Of a DNA stretch of 64,000 bases, positions 1-10,447 are shown in pieces. Numbering within the stretch: position 1 is the stretch's first letter; each line of letters opens with the position of its first letter. The position numbers were made by a program, and so were the translations under genes. Where the stretch lies: NCBI GenBank assembly GCA_905221605.1, contig CAJNDS010000724.1:660001-724000 (forward strand), written 5' to 3'. Source of the DNA: Symbiodinium natans (taxonomy: Eukaryota > Sar > Dinophyceae > Suessiales > Symbiodiniaceae). Below the pieces are notes generated by a model. The model was not told the origin of the DNA. It worked only from the letters and a program-made list of their open reading frames with translations, and did not search any database.

Positions 1-400
1 TTTAGGCCTTGAGGGTTAAGGGCCTTGACGGTTAGGGCCTTTAGGGTTTATAAGGGCCTGTAGGGTTTAGGGCTTTTAGGGTTTACGGTCTATGGCTAAA
101 GTTTAGGGCCTTTGGGGCCTTTAGGAGCGTTTGGGGATTAGGGCTCAGGGGTTAAGTGTCGGCTCAAGGCATGCTTAAAGGGCTTAAAGGGCTTCAAGGG
201 CTTAAAGGGCTTACAGGGCTTAAAGGGCTTCAAGGGTTTGGTTTTAGGGTTTAGGGAGGGCTTTAAGGGTCCGGGGGTGGGGTTTTCAAGGGACTGTGAT
301 GCAAATTCGTGGCGTGCAGGTCCCCCTGAACCGAGGGTGTCCAAGAGCGCATGGATGACTCGCCCCTAGAAGGTTTAGTCCTGGTTGCTGATGATTTTGA
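1..400. repeat. Degenerate TTTAGGG region, no gene
   Basis: Variants of GGGTTTAGGG and GGGCTTAAAGGGCTT fill the segment, including a short array of AAGGGCTT units at 176-238. The minus-strand open frame here is a translation of these units and is not taken as a gene. Confidence 0.8.
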
Positions 401-477
401 AGGTTAGTCCTGATTGTTGATAGTTCGGGAAGTCGGGCTCCTGTGGATCTTTCGGAATTCTACACTACAAAAAACGT

Positions 478-592
478 GTGTACATAAACATATACATATA
501 TATATATATACATGTCAATGTGTATATCTGTATATATATATATATGTGTGTGTTTTTTATTTTTGTATTTATGTACATATATACATATATAG
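478..592. repeat. AT-rich microsatellite
   Basis: Runs of TA and TATG repeats. No coding signal. Similar (TA)n patches recur at 12419-12450, 20005-20054, 30243-30260 and 44515-44580. Confidence 0.85.
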
Positions 593-759
593 GAGGTGTA
601 GAAGGCACGGAATTCTCTGCGCCCTACTAAGAGCTATCGGGTAGACCTACGCGCCAAACTCTCAAATCCGCATCATCTCTCGTCAGGTGAATGCACGGAA
701 GCGGCTGGGCTGCGCTTTGGGACTGTTCTCAATTTTCCCCTTCTTTTCCTACATGCTTG

Positions 760-1875
760 CCCTGAAACCTAAAACCCAAAACCTAAAACCTAAACCTAAA
801 CCCTAAACCCTACCTACCGGCACCCTAAACCCTAACTAAACCCTAACCCCTAAACCCCTTTCTAGGGGTTTAAAGCACCACTGAGGAGATGATCAGCTGG
901 ATCTTCCCATCTTCCGGAGGACTGAAGGATGACTTGAAAGGAACCTCCAGCCTAAGTCCTGAACCCCAAACTCTTTCGGTTTGGGGTTTAGGGTAGGGTT
1001 TAGGGTTTAGGGTTTAGGGTTTAGGGTTTAGGGTTTAGGGTTTAGGGTTTAGGGTTTAATGTTTAGGGTTCAGGGTTCAGGGTTCAGGGTTTAGGGTTTA
1101 GGGCTTAGAAACTCGTAAAAAAGTTTAGGGCTTAGAGTTTAGGGATAGTAGTCCCTAAACCCTGAAGCCCAAAACTGTTTGCACTTAGCCGCTATGAGCC
1201 AAGAGCCTCGGGCTTTGGTTTCTGGGACGCTTGTAGGGCTCGTTGGTGCAGCGATTTGGCGCGCGGGTGTTAGGGCGGTTGGCGCAGAGCTGGTCGTTCA
1301 AAAGGCTAAAAGGAGTCAGGTCCTCCCTCTTGTGAACCCTAAACCCTAAACCCTGGACCCTGAACCCTAAACCCTAAACCCTAAACCCTAAACCCTAAAC
1401 CCTAAACTCCCGAAGCCCGAAGAAACTCAACCCTTTTAAAGCGGACTTCCTTGGGGGCCCTGACTCCCAAGTTCCCTGCTGAGTACCTGGGGTGTAGGGT
1501 TTAGGGTTTAGGGTTTAGGGTTTAGGGTTTAGGGTTTAGGGCTTAGGGTTCTGCACCGCGAACCCTGGAAACCCTAAACCCTTAACGCGATGAACTCCAA
1601 AGCCTGAAGCCCGGAACCCGAAACCCCTTTCAACCTCAAAACCTGAACTCTAAACCGTGTATGCTCTCTGTATGTATATGTATATATCTATATAGACACC
1701 CTAAGCCCTAAACCCTCAAACCCTCAAACCCGAAACCGTAAACCCTAAAACTCTAAACCCTAAGCCCGGCGATAGATAGACAGCAGGGCCCGAGACATCG
1801 GATGGGAGGAGCAGGGTGTGAAGGGGCTGCTGGGGAACCCTGAGCCCCCTGGTCTGGGATTCGCAGGTCTTTCAA
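760..1875. repeat. Telomere-type arrays with short unique pieces, no supported gene
   Basis: CCCTAAA-rich 760-860, TTTAGGG array 985-1110, CCCTAAA array 1335-1405, TTTAGGG array 1497-1540 and CCCTAAA variants 1690-1770. A piece at 866-884 (TTTAAAGCACCACTGAG) recurs at 43793-43809 and may be the end of a dispersed element. I see no convincing exon. Confidence 0.7.
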
Positions 1876-1877
1876 CG

Positions 1878-2032
1878 GGTTTAGGGTTTATAGGGTTTAT
1901 AGGGTTTATAGGGTTTATAGGGTTTATAGGGTTTATAGGGTTTATCGGGTTTATAGGGTTTATAGGGTTTATAGGGTTTATAGGGTTTATAGGGTTTATA
2001 GGGTTTATAGGGTTTATAGGGTTTATAGGGTT
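1878..2032 (+). repeat. (TTTATAGGG)n nonamer array
   Basis: About 16 copies of a nine-base variant of the telomere unit, TTTATAGGG, with one TTTATCGGG. Because nine is a multiple of three it translates to a periodic peptide (GFI repeats), which explains the open frame at 1818-2042. It is not a gene. Confidence 0.9.
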
Positions 2033-2039
2033 GAGGGTT

Positions 2040-2500
2040 TAGGTTGCATGATAAGCCCGGTACCCTGAAACCTCAATCCCCCTAAACCCTAAACCCTAAA
2101 CCCTGAACCCTATACCCTATACCCTTAAACCCTCAATCCCATGACAATGTGCCCTCAAGCCCAAAACCGTGTACCCTTGAAAGCCTCACCCCCTAGACCT
2201 TCAAACCCTTAAACTTACCCGTAAACCTCAAACCCTAGACTCATTCCCTGTACCTGAGCTTGGGATTCTGTTAAGGCCCGCCCCCCGGCCTCCAAGAAAG
2301 ACGAGAGCTAAACCCCAAACCCGAAGCCCTAAAGCCTAAACATTTAGAGTCTAGGGTTTCGGGCGTATTTTATAGACCACAATTAAATAAACAATTATTA
2401 AGAGACATTTATGATTTTAATGATATAGAAAGACTGAAACCCCTCAACCCTCAACCCTAAACCCGAAACCCTGAGCCCTAAACCCCAACGCTGAACCCTT
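2040..2500. repeat. Degenerate CCCTAAA region with an AT-rich insert
   Basis: CCCTAAA variants at 2060-2350, an AT-rich stretch without motif at 2365-2430, then CCCTCAACCCTAAA variants. No exon recognised. Confidence 0.7.
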
Positions 2501-2502
2501 GC

Positions 2503-2662
2503 CTTGGGGACCAAATGAACCCTGAAATTGGGGTCATATACCCAATACTACTAGAATCCCTATTAAGGTATATGAACCATAAACCCTCTAAACCCTAAAC
2601 CCTAAACCCTAAACCCTAAACCCTAAACCCTAAACCCTTTCAGGGTTCATGTCGTCCCCAAC
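2503..2662. mobile_element. Inverted-repeat element, family J, carrying a telomere array inside
   Basis: The left end (CTTGGGGACCAAATGAACCC) and right end (GGGTTCATGTCGTCCCCAA) are near-perfect inverted complements. A second copy is at 21691-21800. Here the inside holds about eight CCCTAAA units (2583-2637), so the array arose within, or was inserted into, the element. No coding capacity; a MITE-like element by structure. Confidence 0.75.
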
Positions 2663-2749
2663 CCTTAAAGCCTAGCTCACAGGATCCTCATCATCCACAC
2701 CCCTGCGGCCGCTGGCGCTGCGCGTCGGCCCAGTGGGTTTTGAGGTTTA

Positions 2750-3230
2750 GGGTTTTTAGGTTTAGGGTTTAGGGTTTAGGGTTTAGGGTTTAGGGTTTAG
2801 GGTTTAGGGTTTAGGGTTAGGGCTTCTCGTCCCTGAAGCCCAGAAGCCCTATATTGGGTATTTCCAAAATAGGGGGTACCCTTAATATACCCTAAAATAT
2901 ATAAACCTTTGCTCTAGGAACCCAACAGGGGTAAAGTCCCTGAAGCCCTGAAAACCCTATATGGGGGGTTTCCGAAAATAAGGGACCCCCAAGTAGTAGC
3001 ATTCCCGTCTAATGGGGACCCTCAGTACGGTACCCCGAATTTCGAAACCCCCATATGCGCTCGGCATTTCAGCGCTCCCCCTCGCCTTTTCCAGGTTTTA
3101 TGCGTTCAGGGGTTCATGGTGAGGGTTTAGGGTTTAGGGTTTAGGGTTTAGGGTTTAGGGTGTAGGGTGTAGGGTGTAGGGTTCAGGGTTCAGGGTTCAG
3201 GGTTCAGGGGTTCATGTTGAGGGTTTAGGT
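2750..3230. repeat. TTTAGGG arrays around a family I element
   Basis: TTTAGGG array 2750-2820, a partial family I piece 2850-2900, an intact family I element 2957-3057, then TTTAGGG and GTGTAGG / TTCAGGG arrays 3120-3215. A weakly coding-like piece at 2683-2735 follows AG, but its frame cannot be decided. Confidence 0.7.
2957..3057. mobile_element. Inverted-repeat element, family I
   Basis: The left end ATGGGGGGTTTCCGAAAATA is matched inverted by the right end ending GAAACCCCCATAT. The same ends occur at 6713-6804 and, complemented, at 49667-49738. About 100 bp, non-coding. Confidence 0.65.
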
Positions 3231-4510
3231 TTTCGGGTTTGGCGTGGGGGAGCGGGAGGGGGGGAGGGGCGATGTGATGGGGGGGGGGGGGGGTTATCAT
3301 GGGGCGGGCCTCCCTTATTAGGGGCCCCTGCCTTCCTTGCACCCTGGCCTGTGTGCCGGTTGTTCTGGGCCTTTCTGCCCTTCTGCCTGTGGCTTTTTTG
3401 TGAACCTGAACCAGGCTGGCGACCACCGTGACGGAATGAAGAAGTTGTATGGAAAGTAAGCAGCTGGCTTGAGTTTAGGCTTAAACCCCAAAAGGAATAG
3501 GTTTGGGTGGCGTGGGGTGGGAGAAATGTTAGATGGCCTTCCACAATCGGGCCAAAGCTGCTCTTCGCGCCTCACGAAGCTTTCGAGCTTGTTCCAAGAC
3601 CTAACCTTCACAGCATCTACGCCCTCTCACAGCAAACCCGAGACCCTTGACCCCAAAACCCTAAACCCTAAACTAAACCCTAGACCCCAGGTGTTTGTGT
3701 GTGTAGGTTCCTTAGGGTCCCTGGGCCGAGGTGGAAGCGGCAGCGGGTCCTCGCCATCTCCCTCTGGAGGCTGCGGGGTCCAGATTCAAAGGGTTTAGGG
3801 TTTAGGGTTTAGGGTTATAGCGTTTAGGGTGTAGGGTTTTTAGGGTTTTTAGGGTTTTTAGGGTTTTTAGGGTTTAGGTCTTTTTTCAAATGTTTCTAAG
3901 GGGTTTGGAGTTCGGGTTTTCGGGTTTGGGGCTTAGGGTTGGGTTTAGGGTTTAGGGTTTACTTACTTATGCAACAGTTGAACTTAGAACTTTTTGCTTT
4001 TCGATAAAAATAGTTTAGCCTTTCTTCCCTCGGTTTGTTGGAGAAGTAAGTTTAGGGCTTTTCAACCGTTTCAAAAAGGTTTAGGGTTGGGGTTCAGAGT
4101 TTGGGTTTTGGGGTTTGGGTTTGGGAGAAATCTCCAAGCTTGAGGCTGGCACGGAAATTGAGGGTCTAGGGTGTAGGGTTTAGGGTTCAGGTTTCAGGGT
4201 TTAGGGTCGAGGGTTTAGGGTTGGTGCTAGATTCCAACCCCTAAAGCCTCAACCGCAAACACGACACCCCGACCCTTGTTCAAGGCCATCGCAACCCAGA
4301 AATACCCTCGGTCTACCAAGCAATCCCTAAACCCAAGCCCTCAAGCCCTAACCCTAAACCCCAAGCAACCCTAACCCGAAACCCTAATCCTTAAGCCCGA
4401 AACCCCGAGTTGAAGAGCCGTGGCAAGATGAGGCTCACCATAGCCTAAACCCCAAACCCCAACCCAAAACCCAAAACCCTAAACCCTAAACCCTAAACCC
4501 TAAACCCTAA
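3230..4510. repeat. Telomere variants and G-run, no firm gene
   Basis: Contains a run of about 15 G near 3280-3293, TTTAGGG-like blocks at 3785-3960 and 4140-4230, and CCCTAAA blocks at 4320-4515. Several long overlapping open frames lie at 3212-3798 on both strands; none has convincing composition or clear splice edges, so no CDS is called. Confidence 0.55.
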
Positions 4511-4520
4511 ACCCTCGAAG

Positions 4521-4622
4521 TGGCAACGTGGCCCTCGCCAAAGCCGCGATCGGCAGCCTCTCCGAGGGCGAAGGCTTCGACTCCCGAGTCTGGCCCTCGC
4601 CGGCATGTTTCGCTTACTGCTG
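4521..4622 (+). CDS. Candidate internal exon, unknown protein
   Basis: Begins right after AG at the end of a CCCTAAA block and stays open as ...NVALAKAAIGSLSEGEG... for 34 codons. It ends at the GT that opens the inverted-repeat element at 4623. The amino-acid mix and lack of repeat character suggest coding. Product not recognised. Confidence 0.5.
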
Positions 4623-4772
4623 GTTAGTAGGGAATGAGGGAATGAGGTACAGTACCCTATGTAATCCCTTAAAGGGTATAGAAAGGGGAGGTACCCTATG
4701 TAATCCCTTAAAGGGTATATATAGGGGGGGCATGTAGGGTACCTTATTCCCCCATTCCGTACTCACCAACAG
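4623..4772 (+). mobile_element. Introner-like inverted-repeat element, family H (copy 1)
   Basis: The left end GTTAGTAGGGAATGAGGGAA pairs with the right end ...CATTCCGTACTCACCAACAG. The element starts with GT and ends with AG, so the whole of it can be one intron. It contains an internal duplication (GTACCCTATGTAATCCC twice). Related copies are at 13789-13885 and 25659-25755. Confidence 0.65.
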
Positions 4773-4840
4773 TAAGGTTTCAGGGCTTTTGAGGTAGGGC
4801 CCCTGAGCCCTATCTAAAAACCCTAAACCCTAACGTACCC

Positions 4841-4923
4841 TCAGCGCCCTTTAAAGAAGGTAAGGGCCTCAGAGCCCTTTAAAGAAGGCAAGGGCCTCAG
4901 AGCCCTTTAAAGAAGGTAAGGGG
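4841..4923 (+). repeat. Three tandem 28-bp units
   Basis: Three copies of a unit containing GCCCTTTAAAGAAGG, each followed by TAAGGG or CAAGGG. Located just before the exon at 4999. Confidence 0.85.
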
Positions 4924-4998
4924 GCTTCTGGATGAGGGCTTGGGCTTTCTGCGCTTTGGGTGTGGGCTTAAGACATATGGGCTTAGGGTGTGGCGCAG

Positions 4999-5335
4999 AT
5001 AGGATGCAGAAGAGACTCGAAAGCCTGGGGACTTCAACAATCTCAACAAGCTCGGATGTGAGAACAAGCGAAATCTACGGGTTCATGCCGTACCAAGACT
5101 TCGCTGTCACGGACGTGGAGTATGCAGCCCGGACAGGGCACGCCCCACAGGAACTTCGCAAGAAGCCTTTCCAGGCTCCGTTTTGCACGCCAGACACCAT
5201 GAACAATCACCACATCATTGATCTCAGCGAACTACCACTTCAGACCGCTGGCCTGCGCAAGGCACGCATCTTCTACCGCTTCGGGGCATCTCATGCGAGG
5301 TGCTTCTTGGCTCGAGCTTGCCTGGGGCCCTTGGG
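4999..5335 (+). CDS. Long exon of an unknown protein
   Basis: A 112-codon open segment, long for this window. It follows a GCGCAG acceptor and ends at a canonical donor GTAAGG (5336). An in-frame ATG at 5004 gives MQKRLESLGTST; further on are YGFMPYQDFAVTDVEYAAR and LRKARIFYRFGASHARC. Composition is protein-like and free of telomere repeats. I do not recognise the family. If the ATG is the true start, this is a first exon. Confidence 0.65.
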
Positions 5336-5395
5336 GTAAGGGGGCCCCCCAAAACTCCGAAAACGCACTGTAGGGAAACGATCGAGTTTAGGTCG

Positions 5396-5640
5396 GAGGC
5401 CAATTCATGGGGTGGGCCGCCCTACCCGACCCCCTGAATGACCCCCGCAGAACTACAGGCACCCCATGACACCCCCGCAGAACCCGACGAGCCCCGCATA
5501 GCCACGCAGAACCTATAGGGAAGACTACAATTGCCTTGTGGAAAAGTTCGCAGAACCGCCCGCTGCCTCGCAGAAGCGCGGCTGCCCCGCAAAGGATATT
5601 CAGAGGGCGCATAGACAGCCCACCCCATAAATTGGCGCCC
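5396..5640. mobile_element. 245-bp inverted-repeat element
   Basis: The ends pair as inverted repeats of about 20 bp (CCAATTCATGGGGTGGGC on the left, GCCCACCCCATAAATTGG on the right). Overlapping minus-strand open frames inside are treated as incidental. No copy recognised elsewhere in the window. Confidence 0.65.
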
Positions 5641-7370
5641 CATTAGGGCTCAGGGTTTTAGGGTTAGGTCTTGGCTTCAGAATTTTTGGGCTCAGGGCTG
5701 AAAGGCGTAGTCGTGGAAGCATGAATCAGTGTTGGGTTTAGGAGTCTAGGAAGGGTCCGACGAGAAGATGTGCATGCATGTCCGGCAAGGTAGCGAGTAG
5801 TGTTGTGAAGAAATCGAAGGCTGTGTTGGTTTTCATGCCGGCATGCATACGTGGCCCTAAGCCGCCTCAGCCCCTAAAACCCTTACGCCCGAAACCCTTA
5901 AACCCTAGCCCCTAAACCCCTAAACCCCTAAACCCCTAAACCCCTAAACCCCTAAACCCCTAAACCCCAAAACCCCAAAACCCCAAAACCCCTAAACCCC
6001 TAAACCCCTAAACCCCTAAACCCCTAAACCCCTAAACCCCTAAACCCCTAAACCCCTAAACCCCTACACCCCTAAACCCCTAAACCCTAAACCCTAAACC
6101 CCAAACCCAGCCAGGCATGCCCTTCGGCTCATGACGGACACCTCTCAGCAGCGTGTGGCTGTTGAGGCACCCGGCACCTAAATATCGTAGATGCTATTGC
6201 AGTTTAGGGTTTAGAGTTTAGGGTTTAGGGTTTAGGGTGTTTGGTTTAGGGTCTAGGGTTTAGGGTGTTTGGTTTAGGGTTTAGGGTTTAGTGTGCTAAA
6301 GTTGCGAATAGAACTGGTTTTGTATGTGAACATTCATTCCATTTGAGTCAAGAATGAACGCCGCAACAAACAAAAGATTTCATCTCAATTCTCACGGTTT
6401 GTCTTGCGTCCCGTGTCGTTGTAATAGCTGCAAACGGAACAATTGCGGCAAAGGAGAAAACCCAAAAACGACAAATACTAAATCTGGTTCTGCTGGTAGG
6501 CATACATCATTCGATGATGTTTTGACAGGCTGACAAAACACCAGCAGTATGCGTTAAGATATGCGACACAGGTTGGGGGTCAAAACAAGCAACACCAGAA
6601 TAGATAGAAGCAGTAAGCAAGAATGCCAAACAAAAGTGGAACAAGCCAAAACACATGTTCAGGAACTTGGTAAGGAGCTAGAAACAGGTCTAATTTGCGC
6701 AACGGATTAGCATTGATGGGGGTTTCCGAAAATAGTGGTACCCTTTTAGGGGTCCCCCTTTACATCAGGGGATTCTATTCTATTTGGGGTACGAAAGGAA
6801 ACCCTAGTCCCTAAACCCTAAGCCCTAAACCCTAAACCCTAAGCCCTAAACCCCAAACCCAAACCCTAAACCGTAAACCGAAACATCTGCAACAGAATGA
6901 CAGTGCACAGCATCCCGCCCGGACGTAGGCCAAGCGTCAAACGAGTGTGCCTAAACCCTAAACCCTAAACCCTACACCCTAAACCCTAAACCCTAAGCCC
7001 TAAACCCTAGCAAACTTAGTTGCTCAGTCTTGAATGAACGCAAGGCAGGGGTAACTACTGCAAGACATTCGGCAGCATTACAGAACATGGTGCTTCATTA
7101 CTCATTAGTTTGGAAGTGTGCTTTCATCTGCAGTCTATTTAAACTATAAGTAGGGTGGCCTACTTGGGTTGAAAACGTGTTGTGCTATTCTTTAATTCCC
7201 GATGACAGCGGAAGCAGCTACAAAGGTGTTGAAGATATAGAACCATATAAACTTCTTAGCAAGAACGAAGGTTGCAGTGAATCGTGTAGGAGATGCTTCA
7301 GTAGTATGCGCAAACCCCTAAGCCCCAAACCCTAAGCCCTATTCCCAAACCCGACGACCCCAAACCCGGC
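5640..7370. repeat. Repeat-rich stretch, including a CCCCTAAA array
   Basis: 5905-6080 is an array of the octamer CCCCTAAA. 6205-6295 and 6810-7010 hold telomere-type variants. 6300-6720 is a telomere-free, AT-richer segment where I find no convincing exon. 6713-6804 is a family I element. 7020-7310 is also telomere-free with no exon recognised. Confidence 0.65.
6713..6804. mobile_element. Inverted-repeat element, family I (copy 2)
   Basis: Left end ATGGGGGTTTCCGAAAATAG, right end ...TACGAAAGGAAACCC. Same termini as 2957-3057, with a different centre. Confidence 0.6.
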
Positions 7371-7376
7371 GTGGAG

Positions 7377-7429
7377 GATGCTTTCCGGGAATTCATCGAC
7401 GCTCGGGGGCTCGACAAGGTGGAGGCTGG
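7377..7429 (+). CDS. Candidate internal exon, unknown protein
   Basis: Follows AG and is open as DAFREFIDARGLDKVEAG before a donor formed by the first GT of a TTTAGGG array (7430). Amphipathic, protein-like composition. Confidence 0.5.
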
Positions 7430-7824
7430 GTTTAGGGTTTAGGGTTTAGGGTTTAGGGTTTAGGGTTTAGGGTTTAGAGTTGTAAGGTGTAGGGTTTAGG
7501 GTTAAGGGTTAAGGTTTAGTGTGCAGGGTTTAGAGACTCTCTGCGGAGGCAAGGTTTTAAGCTTAGAGCGCGTGCCAAGGATGTTCTAGGACCCCAGCGG
7601 TACGATGGTTGCAACCCTGAACCTCAAAACCCTGAAACCGCATGCCCCTAATTCCCGAACCACGCTCTGAAGCCTTTCCCCTCGACCCTGAACCCTGCAA
7701 CGCTCAACTCAATGCCAAGCACCACATCCCGAAGCTCCAAGCCAATCCACAAGAACAGAGACCTCAAGGGTTTAGGGTTTCGGGTTTAGGGTCAGAATTC
7801 AACCCTAGCGCCTTCTCCTCGCAG

Positions 7825-7927
7825 CACGGGAGGTTCCAATGTGGGCCCTGATTCAGCTTGGCCGGCGCCCGGACAGGCAGCCGCACTGAGGTTGATGAGC
7901 GTTGTGCTTCAAGTCACCTTTACTTAG
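7825..7927 (+). CDS. Candidate C-terminal exon, unknown protein
   Basis: After the acceptor CTCGCAG the frame runs 33 codons (TGGSNVGPDSAWPAPGQ, then AAALRLMSVVLQVTFT) to TAG at 7925. The downstream 8000-8450 region is mixed CCCTAAA variants. Confidence 0.5.
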
Positions 7928-8459
7928 ACAATGTATGAACTTCACACTTGTTGGGTTTCATCTTTTTGGAAAACTTGTTGGGTTTGCTTTTTGTGGTACC
8001 CTAAACCCCAAACCCCAAACCCTACACCCTAATAAAGTTGAACCTGCTTATTGCTTCGTTGTTAGAGAATTAAAAGTCCACCACACGTGTCGCTGCTAGC
8101 AACACCCTCCCAAACGCGGCCTTCCCAAATTCCCCAGCCCTAAACCCTAAACCCTATACCCTAAACGCGCCTTGAAGCCCACACTCATCATGCCCCCCTG
8201 CAAACCCCCGAAACCAAACGTCACACGAAGCTTGAAAACATGAGAAACCCCCATCCCGAAGGCCCCTAAACCCCTCAACCGTTAAAGCCACAAAACCTAA
8301 ATTGCCCAAAACCCTGAACCCCAAACCCTGAAAAAGCCGAACTTGCTGAACCTCCTGCATCTTAAAACCCACAAACCCCAAACCCTAGAACTCCAGGAGC
8401 GGCGTCTGTAAACCCTCGGTTTAGGGTTTAGGGTTCCCTACGTCCTGACTGCGAGATGC

Positions 8460-8715
8460 GGGGACCCTAAACCCTAAACCCTAAACCCTAAACCCTAAAC
8501 CCGAAACCCTAAACCCTAAACCCTAAGCCCTAAGCCCTAAACCCTAAACCCTAAACCCTAAACCCTAAACCCTAAACCCTAGCCCCTAACCCCTAACCCC
8601 TAAACCCCTAAACCCCTAAACCCCTAAACCCCTAAACCCCTAATCCTAAACCCTAAACCCTAAGCCCTAAACCCTAGACCCTAAACCCTAAACCCTAAAC
8701 CCTAAACCCTAAACT
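8460..8715 (-). repeat. CCCTAAA array with CCCCTAAA core
   Basis: About 35 units. CCCTAAA forms both ends and CCCCTAA(A) the middle (8580-8645), showing local homogenisation of unit variants. Confidence 0.9.
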
Positions 8716-8833
8716 CTGACTGGCTGGATGCGGGGGGTGGGGGGGTGGGGGTGGGGGGGGTCAGGCCGCCAGCTCCTGGTGCCGACTGGGCCCCAGTCAG
8801 ATCAAAAGGTCTTGGGGTTTAGGGTTTGCACAG

Positions 8834-8929
8834 AGGGATACTCGAAGAGTATCAAGAAGGAAGACCATCATCACCCGGAACAGGGAGTACCAGACATTGA
8901 GCCAAGTCTTCCGTGGCCAGACCCTAAGC
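8834..8929 (+). CDS. Candidate exon, frame undecided
   Basis: The segment after CACAG is open in two frames, one giving GYSKSIKKEDHHHPEQGV and the other RRKTIITRNREYQTLSQVF. Either could be coding. It ends in CCCTAAG / CCCTAAA repeats. Confidence 0.35.
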
Positions 8930-8989
8930 CCGAAACCCTAAACCCCAAACCCTAAATCCGAAACCCTAAACCCGGGTCCGCCAGCTGAG

Positions 8990-9022
8990 GCCACGGACAT
9001 CGCAGCAAAGCTCCACGAGGAG
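8990..9022 (+). CDS. Micro-exon candidate
   Basis: Between AG (8988-8989) and GT (9023): open as ATDIAAKLHEE. It is only 33 bp. It is followed by a C run and an A run (9037-9072). Confidence 0.35.
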
Positions 9023-9089
9023 GTTGGCAGCCCCCGCCCCCCCCCCCCCCCCAAAAAAAAAAAAAAAAAAAATCTAGGGTTGGTTTAAT

Positions 9090-9220
9090 GAGATACTGGT
9101 AGGTTTAGGGTTTAGGGTTTAGGGTTTAGGGTTTAGGGTTTAGGGTTCAGGGTTCAGGGTTTAGGGTTTAGGGTTTAGGGTTTAGGGTTTAGGGTTTAGG
9201 GTTTAGGGTTTGGGAGGGTT
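9090..9220 (+). repeat. TTTAGGG array
   Basis: About 17 units with two TTCAGGG variants, directly downstream of the exon candidate at 8990-9022, consistent with the 5' part of an intron. Confidence 0.9.
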
Positions 9221-9452
9221 TAGGGTTTAGGGTTCAGGGCAAAGCGTTGCTTTGATGAGATACTGTAGGGTTTAGGGTCTAGTGTTTGGGGAGTAGGGTT
9301 TGGGTTTAGGCAGGCAAGTACCGAGATAGGACCTTGGACAAGTCCTAAAGCCTAAACACCCTAAAAAACTGAACCCTGAACCCTAAACCCTAAACCCTGA
9401 ACCCTAAACCCTCAACCCTAACCCTAGACCCTAAACCCTAGTACACCCAAAG

Positions 9453-9519
9453 TCACCCCTGCTCCGGTCGGAGGCCTGTTTGCACATGGAGGCGGTGCTT
9501 GCAGCGGAGGCACTCCTGG
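9453..9519 (+). CDS. Candidate internal exon
   Basis: After AG (9451-9452) the frame reads TPAPVGGLFAHGGGACSGG before a GT at 9520. Glycine-rich. It may belong to the gene at 9877-10447, though the phase of the join is not resolved. Confidence 0.35.
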
Positions 9520-9876
9520 GTTTGCCCAAGCTAAACCCTAAACCCTAAACCCTAAACCCTAAACCCTGAACCCTGAACCCTGAACCCTGAACCCTACACC
9601 CCCAAACGGGTCCCATCGTCCCTTCTCTAAGGCTGATTACGAGCTTACTCGGGCTTGTTGAGGCATGTGGGCTCGCAACTTGGGCTCCAAACCCTAACCC
9701 TAACCCTAAACCCTAAGCCCTACACCCTAAACCCTAAACCCTAAACCTTAATGACAGAAGCTACAAAGACCATTGAGTCCCCAACCCTATGCCCTAACCA
9801 TTCGGGCCCCTGTGAGATCCACGATGTCTTTGGACCACGGTCCCCGTGAAAGCGCTGAGCGTACGTTACCCCACAG

Positions 9877-10447
9877 GGGCAGCATTAGCTGCGCGGTTCG
9901 GATGGCAGGGGAACTATGCCCACAACTTCAACTGCTACAGTAAACTCCAGAAAGTTGGAACATGGTTTAAGGATGATTAGGGCTGGGATTCCCTTTGGTG
10001 TACTTTTTGGGGTACTGGGAGAAGGATGTTCCCAACTTTTTGGAGTTTACTGCATGCTGGATGGCGACGGCAGGCGTTCAACGATGCACAGATGGCACTG
10101 GAGCAATGATGTGAAGGTTGCCCTGGATATGAACCCTAAACCCTAAACCCTACACCCAGGCGGAGCTCACGCAGTATTGGCGAGATAGTGCTTTCCTGCT
10201 CAAGAGACTGAGGTGCCAACTCGATGATGGACCCTGAGCGAGTAGGGTTTAGGGTTTAGGGTTTAGGGTTTAGGGTTTAGGGTTTAGGGTTTAGGGTTTA
10301 GGGTTTAGGGTTTAGGGTCTAGGGTTTAGGGTTTAGGGTTTGGGGTTTAGGGTTTAGAGTTCATATCCAGGGCAACCTTCACATAGCATTCGTCGTGGCA
10401 GGTCCCGAACAAGCCGGCAGGGATCAACCGGAACCCACAAGCCCTAA
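9877..10447 (+). CDS. Four-exon 3' part of an unknown gene
   Basis: Exons 9877-9939, 10046-10119, 10160-10212 and 10402-10447 join in one frame to a TAA at 10445. Key pieces are RFGWQGNYAHNFNCY, CMLDGDGRRSTMHRW, AELTQYWRDSAFLLKRL and SRTSRQGSTGTHKP. The first intron is a hairpin element with GT...AG (9940-10045). The second uses a GC donor with acceptor AG|GC. The third uses GT with acceptor AG|GT and contains the TTTAGGG array at 10243-10350. The product is not recognised. Frame agreement across three introns supports the model, but the start is missing. Confidence 0.55.
9939..10051. mobile_element. Hairpin element acting as an intron
   Basis: The ends AGTAAACTCCAGAAAGTTGG and CCCAACTTTTTGGAGTTTACT are inverted complements. 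GTAAAC at 9940 makes a strong donor and GGAG at 10042-10045 an acceptor. Removing 9940-10045 keeps the frame open. Confidence 0.6.
10109..10384. repeat. Perfect 26-bp inverted repeat flanking an exon and telomere array
   Basis: 10109-10134 (starting ATGTGAAGGTTGCCC) reappears as its exact complement at 10359-10384. The arm spans the proposed exon/intron border at 10119/10120. The enclosed 225 bp holds exon 10160-10212 and a TTTAGGG array. Confidence 0.85.

Noticed and set aside
1818-2042. 74-codon open frame
   Set aside because: It is the translation of the TTTATAGGG array (GFI repeats).
3212-3798. Cluster of overlapping frames on both strands
   Set aside because: Mutually overlapping, proline/glycine-biased and crossing a G run; none has convincing exon borders.
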